Part shown: positions 45,182 through 56,840 of the stretch, in pieces | Numbering within the stretch: position 1 is the stretch's first letter | How the letters are laid out: every line of letters begins with the position of its first letter | Assembly (NCBI RefSeq): GCF_030253575.1 | Contig: NC_080558.1 | Coordinates: forward strand, 34,045,611-34,109,610 | Source: Rhododendron vialii | Lineage: Eukaryota; Streptophyta; Magnoliopsida; Ericales; Ericaceae | Direction of reading: 5' to 3' | DNA: 64,000 bases | Made by a program: the position numbers and the translations under genes | Notes under the pieces: generated by a model | Seen by the model: only the letters and a program-made list of their open reading frames with translations | Told to the model about the DNA's origin: nothing | The model's database searches: none

Positions 45182-48100
45182 TTGGGAACGGATATGAAGA
45201 ATGCATTAAGCTGGCATTTGGGTGTTGGGGTCAAAACAGCGCAAATAAAACTAATGACATGGGGCGCTGAGAATAGAAGGTTGAGAAGATGCTGAGAGGG
45301 AAAATGTTGAAAGAGGATCTGAATCCCACTTCGGACACACTATTTGATGCTCAAATCAAGAAACACTGAAAAAATTAAATGGAAGTCATATTATTTACCA
45401 AAACCGCAGGTTTTGCCATGGAAGCATGCCATCATTCCCATAATAATAAGGTTCTCCAACAAGAAGCTCAACCTGCAGATAAAACATGATATTTCCCAAG
45501 TGTTAGACATGCAATTAAACAATTGATTCGAGCATCTTATAAAACTACTAAGCGCATTAGAAGTAACAAAAGAGAGAGGAAATAAAAAATTGTTTTTGAA
45601 CTTGGTAAATGGAAAAACCATAGCAACATAAAACTGCACCCTTCAATAAGAATAAGCTAACTGAAAATTTGGCTATTCCTGTCTTGTTTCACAAGAAAAT
45701 GAACAGTTTCACAACATTTTGTAGAATAACTTTGCAAAACTAGAAGCACATCAAGGTTGGCAAAACATCAGAGATCGGAACTGCAAGGAACTAACCTTTT
45801 TCTGATGAGTATCCCCCATAGTCAAGTTATCTTTTGCCTTATCAAGAACTTCAATTCGATCCATTGAGTAACCATTTTCGCTAGCAATGGCTCGTAAATA
45901 TTTGGCTCCCTTTTCTCTTAGCCCCGGAAACAATGAGATTACTTGTGATGTTTCGCACAGATTAGCGATGGCAATTGTTAAAAAAACACTATCATCTGGA
46001 ACAAGGCATAGTGGGGAAACTCGACCCTTCAACTGCAAGAAAAAGAACTGATGTAAAAGAACGATTGGGTGACATGAAAATGAAAAGGCAAAGCACATCA
46101 CAATGCAGAACTTTTTCAGATAGTAATCAGAGATTCAGAAATGAAATCTGATGGTGTTGATACATATCAAGCAAGAGAGAGGAGAGAAATTTTACAGCCT
46201 TTTTAACAGCTTCTAACATAGAGCATCTCCAATTGCTGTCTCCATAAACTGCAACTCTTTCTGGCGGCAGAATGAGTTGATCTTCTTGAGCAAAGTCATA
46301 CAGTTCAACTTCTCTTCTGAATGCTTGAATCTCAAATTCATATGAGATGCTGATATCAGTATGAATGGCATGCAGGGGAAGCTCTTCATCCTTGGATACC
46401 GACAGACCTTTTCCTGGGACAAAGTAGACACACTGTTTCCAGTGGTCACACCAATCCCCAGAACCTAGAAACCAAACATATATTGAATTCTAAAAAAAAA
46501 CAAAAGCAAATTTAATAACGAAAAGGCCCTTTATTAAAAGAGCGTCAAATTACAGATATCAATGCAAAGAATCTAACTACATAATGTTTATTTAGTTAGA
46601 CATCTACCAATAACGGCTGAAGAAATGAACCTGTTGCTGAAAGTAGACGTGTATAAAATTACCTAGGCTGCATTTGAACGCAGTCATAAATAGATTAGTT
46701 CCACTTACCTCGTACGATGCAAAAATGTGTTAATAATATGGATCTACATCCTACTTACTCCCTCCATCCCATTTTGTTTGTCCATTATTCCTTTTGTCTC
46801 TTTTGTGTTTATTGTGTATATCTTTCAATCTATAATGTTTTTCACGATTTCGACAATTTTGTATTATAGAACAAATTAAAATCTATCAAACAAGATCCAT
46901 ATTGCATATTTTTTGAGGTTCATATTGGAAAATATAAGCGATTGAAAACTGACAAGAACATCAAAAAGGGACAAACAAAATCGGACGGAGGGAGTATATT
47001 AATTTCAACCAACTTCACCAGTTAAGTGGATTCTACAAGTACCACCTAACATATCATAATGTCAACTAAGAGTAAAAAGAAAGTGTTTCATTAAGTACCA
47101 TGTTTCAAAACACTATCTATAGCTGTTGCTATTTTCCAAAATACTAAGGGACATCAGCAAAATCAAAATGTACCCTTGCGATGCTTACCCATTCCTTCTT
47201 CTAATCTTATCCATTTTGGGCCAGTGGAATAATAAAGTGTTCCTTCGCGATCAAGTTGAAGTATCCACCTGAAAAAGAAACAAATATATAGGAATAACCA
47301 CTCCACAGAAAAACTATGACAGATTTCACATATTGCAGTACAAAATATACCATGAGACAACAGCATGAACTGTACCATCATTAATTGCCTTAATGAGTAG
47401 TTTACTTTCTCCTCGACTTTCTGGCCTTCTCCAAAAGTCAAATTCAAAAATTTTGAAGGGTTCTGACAGCTGGGTGAGTGTTAAACTGAGTAGGAATAGG
47501 AGATAAGCCTATATCTTCATACTAAAGTTTTTTAGAGGAAATAATGTCTTACAAGTTTTATTTCATCTTGTAGTGCATCGCAATGCATGGCTAACTGTTG
47601 CGACTTCACACATAAAATTGTCTCCTTTGTTGTTGGAACAAGTTGAATGTCATCCAACGCTTGTACTTCGTTATTATGTAGGTCATGCAGCTTCCACAGA
47701 TACTTGCTCTCAACTAACTGGGATGAAAAATGAGAAAGAAATCATGAAATGTCTGCACTAAAGTGATTGCGGAAGTTAAACAAAGAATAAAAAGATGTCA
47801 TCAGATGGAAAGATAACAAGAAACCCAACCAATTAAGGAAAACAGCAAACAAAAAAAAATATGTAAGGCTGCTCGGTGAGATTCCAACTTTCCAGTGTAA
47901 AGCTGATATTTGGTTGGGCCATTCATGATACGTCACATCATAAAAATGTAAACATGTAAATACTGCATGTGCATATTAATTTAACCTGTTAATACTGCAT
48001 GTGCGTAGGCAGGAATGAAGACAAGGAAGTAGGTGCATGTATTACCTAAGGAATCCCTCTCGGGGATTTTTGTCTTTTCACATTTTTCTAACTTTTTAGA

Positions 48101-50831
48101 GTGGGTGGCAGGTGTGATTATTCTAACCTATGAGTATATAAAAGTCCCTATAACCTTTTTGTAATCAAGGAGTCCATACTATAATTTGCCATATATAAGT
48201 AACGAAAAACAGGACTTAAGTCTGATCAATTGAATCTTTCCCATTTTTGTAAATCAGATAAAACAGTGGAATAGATCATAGATGGTGTGTAGGCTGTTCT
48301 GAACACACAGAAAAGCCTATACAGCACCTTGGCGGACTCAAAAACTTACAAGTCAGAAGCTCATGAGTCTACCGAACACCTCTTTTGCTTGGAACTCCAT
48401 GAGGAAAATCCCATACACTTTGACCTTTTTAACTTTTTTAAAAACCTGATCAGTTTGGATTCGGTGGTAAGTATGATGCCATCACACTGAAGAAACTACC
48501 ATTACGAACTAAATAGAAGCTCGGGGACTTCAGCGAGCCTGAGGAGTTTTCTACACTGATTTAATTGAACTCTTACTGTTTCAACAACAGAATGAAATGC
48601 CTATTACGTTGTAAAGGGAGAGGGATAGTTGATGTTAGCTAGTAACTGAACAAAGATAGAGAAAATGCAAATAGAACATATAATATTACCACTACATAAT
48701 AGGAGAATAGAAATAAGTGGATATCCTGAGTCGAACACCTGGCCATAAGTAGTTGCTCGGTAAGGTACCGTCTGTGGGTTTTCCACCAATAACTTGTCAT
48801 GTGCGTGCTGTAAAGTAGGGATTAGTCCTTCACCCAACAACTCTGAGTCAAGTATCTCACTGACCTGCATTTAGAATTTATTACTCATCATAAGTTACAA
48901 GTACAAAAACAGGGAATTATATAGAATGGAATACACCAAAGAATCTGTGCCAATTTTAAACCAAGGAATTTTACGTGAGATTTTTTCGTCAAGTGGAAGA
49001 GGAAGAGGAATAAGCAGTCACGGTGATAGCCCGATTGTGTCACACATGGTGCTTGTGAAAGAGAAAGGAATATTTTCTTTAGTTGATTTCATTGGTGAGC
49101 TCAATCTCAGAGATGAACTCTTTCTATAGGTGCTGTTTTCCTAAAGGTTTCACTACATGCTTATTTACTTGTGAGAAAAAAAGGTGGGCAAGTTTGATTA
49201 AGTGTTTAAGAAGAACAGAAACAAGAAAGAAGAGTGATACTCACAAGAATGTCCGCACGTTTAGAGATATCAACGCCGATTTCTAGTTCATCAGATCTCT
49301 TGTTGATAACACGTACTCTTCTTTCCATACCATTAAGTCGCAAAACTTTCCGCATCAGCTTCACCATAGGAAGATACGATTCACATGCCGTCACTGCACC
49401 TTCGGAAGTAGAATATATTGTTGACTTACTAGGATCTATTGCTCGTGCCGCCATCATTGAGAGCAAACCAGTTCCAGCACTGCAAAGTACTTAACCAATA
49501 ACGCTATAGGAAAAAGAAATCGGTCTGAATACTCTCAAAAACAAAGACAGACATTGCGCGGGTCAACAATCCTCAAATGCAACCACCACCCATAAAATCT
49601 AAAGTACTGATAATAGTGAATTAGTGATAACTGATAACCAAAAATTTTGCACAATTTAACTCAATCTTAGGCCATCTCAGTGTACTTACGCAAATCTTGA
49701 CCAAAACTCAAATTTGGGCTAAAAAACAACCTCAAACCCTCTCCAATCCTTTACACAAAATCATATCGAAATGAGTTTTACTACTCAAAAGTCAAATCAA
49801 GTGAGACGCTTTATCTTCTCAAATATTCCAAGGCACTTTGTGGCTTTGAAATTTAACACTCTACCAGAGTCCCAGCTTCCCCTTTTTGGCCCTTGGTAAT
49901 TCCGCATCTGAGATGAGTTAGGCCAGGAAAGGTGGCAAGAGCCTTATGAAGCTTTTACTCAATCCTACGAATCAGCGTTGACCAACTGATTTTGTCTACT
50001 AGAGTGCATCACTGAACTTGAGTAAAAGGTTTTAAGTAAAAGGTTGAGAGATGGTCTTACACACTTGATTTGATTCTCTCTTCTCTCTCCTTCCAACTAT
50101 AGGGTACAACATGGTGAAGCTGCAACCTTTATTGCATTTACTCTCAATTCTTTCATCGTTGATGTTCATTATAAGTAAGGGTGCCAACGAGCCAAGCCAA
50201 GCTTTGGAGCGTTCAAGCTCGGCTCCTTAACTAAACGAGCCAAAAACTCGAGCTCGAGCTCAACTCGTTTAACGAGCCTCTTTAAATGAGCCAAGCCTAT
50301 ACAAACAAGCCTCGCTTTTGAGTGTTGAGCTTCGATTGTTTAGTAAACGAGCCTAAAACTCGAGCTTGAGCCGATCCATGGTTCATTTGCAGCCTTAATT
50401 ATAAGTCAAGTAAAAAATGTACTATCTAAAATTCAAAAATCCAAGAAGTAATGAGACAACTTACGACGAAGTAGTAAATTAGTAGTAAGTAAGTACCCAA
50501 TGTCAAGAACATGGCCAGGTTTCGTGATGGACTTGTCGATGGCTTGGCGAAAAGCTCTGTTGCGTCGGGAGTCGTTAAGCATGTCGAGGTACGACGTGGT
50601 GGCCAACATGGGTTGTTGCTGCGGAGATGATCCTTGGTCTTCTTCATCGATAACGATCCACTCTGAGTTACCGGTAAGTGGGTCAAGTTTAAGCTGGAAA
50701 ATGCGCCCCCCTCCTGAGTTCATGCTTCGAACGGGAGGATTTGGGTTGGAAAGAGAGAGTGAGAGGGGTGTGGTGATGGTGGAGAGGCGGAAGGTGGAAG
50801 TTTTTAGGGTTCTGTGGATTAAAGAGCGCAT
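42766..50831 (-). CDS. PRMT7: Protein arginine N-methyltransferase 7 (14 exons)
   Basis: Exons read on the minus strand: 50831-50497, 49479-49245, 48864-48739, 47717-47553, 47469-47351, 47268-47189, 46464-46196, 46032-45796, 45472-45399, 43917-43824, 43739-43590, 43472-43398, 43301-43205, 42917-42766. All have GT-AG borders, total 2208 bp, one frame, 735 aa. The product has the tandem PRMT7 layout. The first core has IFQLKLDPLTGNSEW, the SAM motif VLDIGAGTGLLSM (from about residue 108) and the double-E loop SEILDSELLGEG; a second, degenerate core follows, with LLVGEPYYYGNDGMLPWQN. PRMT7 monomethylates arginine in histones, splicing and translation factors. ATG at 50831; a second Met at codon 37 (50723) begins the part conserved in the family, so residues 1-36 (basic, Ser/Thr-rich) may be an extension. 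MITEs lie in introns 1 and 6. Confidence 0.93.
43918..45398 (-). other. Intron 9 of PRMT7 (1.48 kb) with inverted repeat
   Basis: The largest intron. An inverted pair, GATCCTCTCTCAACATTTTC at about 44380-44426 and its complement at 45276-45321, matches over about 45 bp with few mismatches, with ~850 bp between. A (GA)20 microsatellite lies at 45139-45178 and an A run at 44941-44953. Open frames inside show no protein similarity. Confidence 0.6.
45139..45178. repeat. (GA)20 microsatellite in PRMT7 intron 9
   Basis: Pure alternating AG run of about 40 bp. Confidence 0.95.
46758..46994. mobile_element. Stowaway-type MITE (237 bp) in PRMT7 intron 6
   Basis: Terminal inverted repeats CTCCCTCCATCCCATTTTG and CAAAATCGGACGGAGGGAG. 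TA duplications at 46756-46757 and 46995-46996. Same family as 41339-41577; its termini are better preserved, so this is the younger-looking copy. Confidence 0.92.
47718..48738 (-). other. Intron 3 of PRMT7 (1.02 kb)
   Basis: AT-rich, no coding or clear repeat recognised. TACTGCATGTGC(A/G)TA occurs twice near 47963 and 47993. Confidence 0.6.
50176..50397. mobile_element. hAT-like MITE (222 bp) in PRMT7 intron 1
   Basis: Perfect 8-bp duplication ATTATAAG at 50168-50175 and 50398-50405. The ends TAAGGGTGCCAACGAGCC and TTAAGGCTGCAAATGAACC (inverted) form a ~18-bp imperfect inverted repeat. The inside is rich in GAGCC/CTCGAGCTCGAGCTC motifs. An 8-bp duplication fits the hAT superfamily. Confidence 0.88.
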
Positions 50832-52241
50832 CAAACAACGGAGGTGTAACCTAGTTCTAACTTCTAGGGATGATGTAACCTAGCCCCGATTCGATCTGAA
50901 GGGTCTCGGGTGACTCCGAACAGGTGCTTCGGTCGGGTACGAGTTGGGTTCTGTTAAAAAAATGAGTTTCAGTTCAGACTTCGGGTCTGTGCGTTTCTTA
51001 CCCGCGGGGGTCGGACCCGACCAACTTAAAGGCTAAATCGACCAACCCGACCTGAAGTAAAAAAAATTGGGCTCGCGGACGGATCTATACCATCCATCGG
51101 TTCAGTTGCGGGCCTGAATTTTCCTTACCCGACATGGTTGGATCGGGTTCGGGTTGCGGGCCATACCCGCCCCGTGCACACTCCTAGTTTTCACTCTGAA
51201 TCGAGGATCCTATTTAATGATCTGTTTGGAACTCGTGGAAGAGAAAAAAAGGAAGGGAAATTAAAGAAAAAGAGTGGAGGAAAAGTTGGAGAGAAAATTG
51301 GAGGAAAGTCGGTATTCATTTTCACTATCGTTGGTTACCATTTTAGTTTAGTTTTTCAATATTATCCTATTTTTTTCTCCAATCATTATCATATTTCTTC
51401 AATTATTATTTTCTCATCTCTCTTTATCTCTCTCCAATCATTACTCATCTCTTCAATAATTACTCTATTTCTCTCTCCACCTACTACCAAAACTAAACTA
51501 AACTAAAATGCCAACCAAACAAAGCATTTGTTGTTTTCTCTCCTCCCCCTAGGAAAATTTTTAATTTGAAAAGTTGAAAGATTGAATCAACATATATTCA
51601 TCATCAATTGAGCTGATTTTTCTAAGAATTATTCGAAAAATTATTTTAAAATTAGGAAAAATGACTGCCAATAACGTGTTTTGATAATTAATATCCGCTA
51701 AAGACATGCTGAAAATGTCCTTGGGAGATATTAATTATCAAAACAAGTCTTTGGCCGTCATTTTCCCTTAAAATTAATGAATGACGCGGATTATCCATAT
51801 GTGACCCAAAAATGGGCCCTACACGCTTGGATGATCCATATGTGACCCAAAAGTGGGCCCGTTGTAGATGTGTGAAAATAGGATTTCACTGACTACAAGA
51901 TGACAATTTGATAATTCGAATTTGATAATATCAAACAAATTCCGTCGATTTTTCTAGCGTAACCATCATGACAAGCGTAATCTGTAATTTTTAAAAACTT
52001 CGGGGGTAATTTTAGTATCAATCTGCATTTGCAGATTACATTTTCTTTTTGTTCAAACAAAATTAAAATATCACATTTTGTCTTGAGGGAAAAAATGCAT
52101 CTTCAAATTATCTTTAAACTAAATGCGCTCCAAGGAATATGATACAATCAAATCAACATTAAATTCCTAATTTACCAAAGAAACATAAAATCCCTAACAC
52201 CTAATTTAACATTATATGATGAACCGGATACTAATTTCCTT
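50832..52241. other. PRMT7 5' flank and intergenic region
   Basis: 50882-51189 is a GC-rich stretch full of CCCGACC/GGGTTCGGG motifs that ends CCGTGCACACTCCTAG. It resembles the interior and one end of a known type of non-autonomous hAT element, but I found no target duplication. 51200-51650 is AT-rich with a C/T-rich part (51400-51490). A 30-bp direct duplication with ATCCATATGTGACCCAAAA lies at 51799 and 51836. No TATA box for PRMT7 was convincing. Confidence 0.5.
51655..51767. mobile_element. 113-bp Mutator-like foldback MITE
   Basis: 9-bp duplication TTAAAATTA at 51646-51654 and 51768-51776. The element is almost wholly an inverted repeat: arms of about 50 bp share GTTTTGATAATTAATATC and end GGAAAAATGAC/GGGAAAATGAC. 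A 9-bp duplication fits Mutator-like elements. Confidence 0.82.
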
Positions 52242-52628
52242 CGAGTACTGCTATGGGTACCGACGGTACTCATAGGGAAAATGCACCGACGGCCATCGGA
52301 CGGCCGTCTCCGGTCACCGGACGGCCGATCCGAGCCGTCCAAAAATTTTAAAAAATAAAACGGAGGGGCCTACACGAGAATCAATGGCATCCGAGGTGTG
52401 TAGGGTACTTGATCCGAGCACCCATTTTTCGTGTATATTTGTATATACGTGTATATACACGAAAAATGGGTACTCGGATCAAGTACCCTACATACCTCGG
52501 ATGCCATTGATTCTCGCGTAGGGCCCCTCCGTTTTATTTTTTAAAATTTTTGGACGGCTCGGATCGGCCGTCCGGTGGCCGTCGGTGCATTTTCCCTATG
52601 GGTACCGTCGGTACCAATAGGATTTCTG
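52242..52628. mobile_element. 387-bp hAT-like foldback element (near-perfect palindrome)
   Basis: 8-bp duplication ATTTCCTT at 52234-52241 and 52629-52636. Both halves are complementary over about 170 bp, for example CTATGGGTACCGACGGTAC, ATGCACCGACGGCCA, CGATCCGAGCCGTCC and TCAATGGCATCCGAGGT, around a centre near 52445 (GTATATACGTGTATATAC). The left arm has an extra ~28 bp (CGGACGGCCGTCTCCGGTCA). It sits just below the 3' end of the BBE pseudogene. Confidence 0.88.
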
Positions 52629-52644
52629 ATTTCCTTTGCCCATA

Positions 52645-54068
52645 ACTCTCTAGTCACAATTCTTCCACAAAGCCGAGAAAGGAGGAATGCTATGTTTTTT
52701 TTTGGGTAAGTGGAGGAATGCTATGTTCATTCCTAAAGAATTTTCAAGGATCAACTTTGGTCTTGACTTGCATCAATCTACAGAAGTTGTTCTTGAAATA
52801 CTTGATGCCCCAAATGCTTGCTTGTGCACAGCTTGTGTTCCCTATATTATTGTTAACCCGACATCCAAATCTCTATTTTTATATGCAGCTCTTGGAAATT
52901 TAGAAACATAAGGGGCCACATAACTATAAAGCCTTCTAATCCAAGTTATATGCCTTTGTGATACCTCTTCCCCTTCTTTATTGCAGCTAACCAAAATACT
53001 GTAGAGATTTCCCTTTCTAGGTGGGAAAGGGATTGCAAACTCGGCAATCTCATCCATTTTTTCACCATACGGACTCAAGATCATAATTGTTTGTCCCCCT
53101 TCATCTTCGTAAAACATTCTCCAAATCCCTTCCAATCCAAATACCGGAATTGGCTCCATAGTTTGATTTTGCCTTGAAGTATACCCTTGTTAGAGGTGTC
53201 TTATCTAAAAGGACATCGAAGGACTCACCAACAGGATTACCAGTGAAATAGAGGATGGAGTCGATCCAACACATATCGGTGCAGTCTTTTTCAGTCAAAC
53301 CCAACTCCGGAAAGCTGTTCTTGCATCAATGGAATCAAGTTATTGATGCTCGAATCGTAGAAGTTGCCCTAGCTAGAGGTGTCCTATCTAAAAGGACATC
53401 GAGGGACTCATCGACAAGACTACCAGCGAAATAGAGGATGGAGTCGACCTAGCTCATCTCGGTGCAATGTGTTTCAATCAAACTCAACTCCGGGAAGCAT
53501 TCTTGCATCAATGGAATCAAGTTATTGATGCCTCCAAGGTACAAGTAGTTGAAAGAGGCTTGGATTGTCCACTTTCCATTCTATCTAGAATTCACTGATT
53601 CTATTTAATAGATCTTCAGGGAATTTGGGAGCAATGTGCTGCCACTTATGGATAAGATTGGTAGCATTTTTGGTCTAATGTCTTGGCAATAGCAAAAGCA
53701 ATCATAGTTGATGGAACAGTGACTAAATTTACTTTCCATGCTAGAATGACTCCAAAACTAGCACCCCCACCACCTCTAATGGCCCAAAACAGGTCTTCCC
53801 CCATGGATTTCCTATCTAGAACTTGTCTATTGACATCTATGATTCGAGCATCACTGACATTATCAGTTGCAAGATCGTATTTTCGCAACATAAGGCCATA
53901 CCCTCCCCCACTAAAGTGTCCACTGACTCCCACCATAGGGCAAACACCAACGGGAAACCCTAGCGCTTTACTTTTCTTTGTAATTCTATTATAGATTTGC
54001 CCAATTGTAATTGATTCATATTCAAGCCAAGCAGTTTTACTCTTGACGGAAATTCTCATTCCTACCAT
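52645..54068 (-). pseudogene. BBE-like oxidase pseudogene (copy 3)
   Basis: Minus-strand similarity to BBE copies 1 and 2 runs from about residue 130 to the C terminus. The signal peptide and the first flavin-linking His region are absent; the start of similarity is near 54050. Cys-site sequence GVCPMVGVSGHFSGGGYG is present. Frameshifts lie near 53640, 53310 and 53160. A ~160-bp tandem duplication covers 53180-53345 and 53370-53530 (both contain AAAGGACATCGA and AATAGAGGATGGAGTCGA). A smaller duplication (GGAGGAATGCTATG) lies near 52680-52722. The gene is not functional. Confidence 0.9.
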
Positions 54069-54782
54069 GACATCAAGAGTTTCCTGTAAAAAAATTTAGT
54101 CTTGACATAAATGGTATAATTTTTACTGGGCTGAAAAGGAAATTAATCAAGATGTAAAGGAGAAAAATAGGGATTGATTTTTACTCTCCCTTTGACCATA
54201 TGAACTATTTTTTTTACTCTGCGCACTCTGTTTTTTTTTTTTTACAACATTAGAGAATTCTACCAAAAAGTCCATCATTTCTATCATCTGACCTCTTTTT
54301 TTTTTTTTTTGCCTTTATTTGTCAAACAACCGAATGTTAGTACGTTAATGAGTTAGATTACTAAAAAGGACCAAACGCCGATCCTGATGCTCTAGCAGCT
54401 CGAACAAATAACCTCATTCTCAGGATCAAACCCAAGAGAAAAAGACCACTGAGCCAAAACTCAAGGTCTTTATTATTAGTTTTTTCTTTGCCATTTACCC
54501 TCCTCTTTTCTTAACAATTTGCACTCCAAAAGAGTGGAGATAATAAAAATGTGAGTGTGACAATCCCTCCCCAAGAAATATCCCAAAAGACACGACACCT
54601 TTTTGCCATTTTGAGGAGGCATATCTATCGTGGGTCATAAGGCCCAAACAAACCTTCAAAAAGAGAGAAACGAGGAAATGAAAGGTGGTGTGCGCTGCTC
54701 CAATCGCCTGTCCCTTCGCATGACAAAACAAGGGGAGGGGAGACAAGTCTTCGCGTACATATACAAACTATACCAGTTAATA
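54069..54782 (+). other. Intergenic region before the MUR4 leader
   Basis: Poly-T runs at 54229-54242 and 54297-54310, otherwise unassigned. It probably contains the promoter of the downstream gene, but no TATA box is clear. Confidence 0.5.
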
Positions 54783-54813
<31 letters not shown>

Positions 54814-54932
54814 CATGTTCAAAGGGACGTACTCAAGAAGACCAGAGGTGCTTCGGTCCAATACCATTTCTCTCTCTCCACGCTCTTCCCTCGTCTTCTG
54901 TACGCCCTCTCTCTCTCTCTCTCTCTCTCTCC
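54783..54932 (+). promoter_or_regulatory. CT-rich leader/promoter tract of the MUR4 gene
   Basis: Two (CT)n runs (54783-54811 and 54907-54932) flank a pyrimidine-rich sequence. Such tracts are typical of plant core promoters and 5' leaders. The exact transcription start cannot be placed. Confidence 0.45.
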
Positions 54933-56840
54933 ATTTTAAAATCGTCATCGTGGGTCGTGTCAAAATTTTAAATATTTCCATCTGTGGTGATCATGTTAAA
55001 TAATCGTGACTTTTCCTTGGCCTTGTAGCTGGTTTACAGATCTTGTTATTGTTAATACATAGGAATAGGAATAAGAAGCTATACGTTTGCACAGATTTGA
55101 TGTTTTATATGGGGAGCCAGGTATAGCTTTTGCAAAGACTTTATTCAGATACACTTGTTTTATTTGTAAAGTTTGACCCTTTTTTGTGCAATTTGAGATG
55201 GGTATTTTTATTTGATTTTTGAAATTTGTTTCTGGTTTGCTCTTGAAAATAGATTCCGTTTCTCAATCCTACATTTGGATTTGGATTTATTCTCAACGTG
55301 AATTGGTAATTTTGATGGTGGTCCAAGGCTGTCCCTTTTCCCCCTTTTTTATTTTGTCTTACATGTTTGCCTCACAAAGAGATGATGTGCTAATTGAATT
55401 TCTTTGTTAATTGGGTCATTTTAGAGAGCTCAAATTTAGACTGGGTTATTTCAATACTTGTGTTCTCCCTTTGGGCTTTTCTGTTTGATCAAATTATTAT
55501 GTGGGTGTATTTTTCTTGAAAATATGTTTTATATGCCAGGTAGAACGTTTGCAAAGATTTTATTCAGATACCCATTTTTTATTGGTAAAGTTTGACCCTT
55601 TTTTGTGCAATTTGAGTTGGGCTTTTGATGGTGTTTGTCGGTGGGTGTTTTTATTTGATTTTTGAATTTCTTTTGTTTTCTGATTTGCTCTTTAAAATGG
55701 ATTTCGTTTCTCAATCCTACATTTGGACTTGGATTTATTCTCAAACTGAATGGTAATTTTGATGGTGGTCCAAAGGCCCTTTTTTCTGATTTGCTCTTTT
55801 TTCTGATTTGCCCTTTTTTCTTACATGCTCGCCTCACAAAGACATGATGTGCTAATTGAATTTCTTTGTAAAGTGGATCATTTTAGATAGCTAAAATTTA
55901 GATTGGGTTTTTTTAATTTGTATGCTTTACCGTGCTATGTTTCTCCTGTTTACTTATGTTTTCCCTTGTGGCTTTTCTATTTTATCACATTATTATGTGG
56001 GTGTATTTTTGTTGAAAATATGTTTTATGTGTGGTTTTGACCTAATTGTTTGCAATTCAAGTTTGGATTTTTGTGTGTGTTTTGTTGATGGTATTAGATT
56101 TTGGAATCTCATTGATTTCTTTTAGTTATGTGTGAATCTATTCAATGTCTGAATTGGATGTTTCAATTTTGGAGTTCTGGTGCTTGAAGATAAATTGCTT
56201 ATTTGAATTATGATCCTTCAAAGGCCAAACCCTTTCTTTTTTCTTGATTTCTACTTCCGTCTTCCATTTTGGTGTTTACAAACAGACAATAGACTATATC
56301 AACAACTTTGTTAAATGGGTCATTTTAGATAGCTAAAACTTTGTTTGGGCATTTTCGATTTATCTCTTTCTTCGTATTATGTTGTGGTCTGTTTTTAGAT
56401 GTTTCTATGCATCTGGAACACAAAAGCGGGTAATGTCTTTTTCAGGCGGTTGTTTGTTCGAGAAACAAAAGATTGTGTGTTTCAGTTTTCAAATTTTTGT
56501 ATCTACATTTTACTTTTCTTGTGCACTTGGCTCCCTTTTTTGTTTTTTTTTTTTCCCCTCATCATTCCATGGATGTTGTAGTTTATTTTAGGGGTAATAA
56601 ATTCTCTCCCACTGGACTTTAGCTTGACCTATTTGACTTAGTGCTTGGGGTATCATATGGTGGGAGTCATTGGCTCAAATGCAATCCTATGACTTTTGAC
56701 GGATTACTCAAACTTTCTTACACTGCTGCAGATTAGACAAGTTGCACCTGCACCAGATTTGCGCCCTTAATTGACCACTGAGTGGCATGAGAGTTATTTA
56801 AAATTACATATTATCAGTGAAGACGGAGGAGATCTTCCCA
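54933..56840 (+). other. Presumed 5' untranslated intron of MUR4 with tandem duplication
   Basis: A segment with TTTATTCAGATAC, AAAGTTTGACCCTTTTTTGT, TTTCTCAATCCTACATTTGG and AATTTTGATGGTGGTCCA occurs at about 55130-55410 and again at 55550-55870. A third partial copy (GTGGGTGTATTTTT..GAAAATATGTTTTAT) is near 55995. No open frame is credible. An acceptor-like TATCAG|TGAAGACG lies at 56818, 23 bp before the ATG, so most of this is likely a leader intron. Confidence 0.55.

Noticed and set aside
50882-51189. GC-rich CCCGACC/GGGTTCGGG region as a possible MITE or CpG island
   Set aside because: One end resembles a known MITE type, but no target duplication or second end could be found, so it is only mentioned as flank content.
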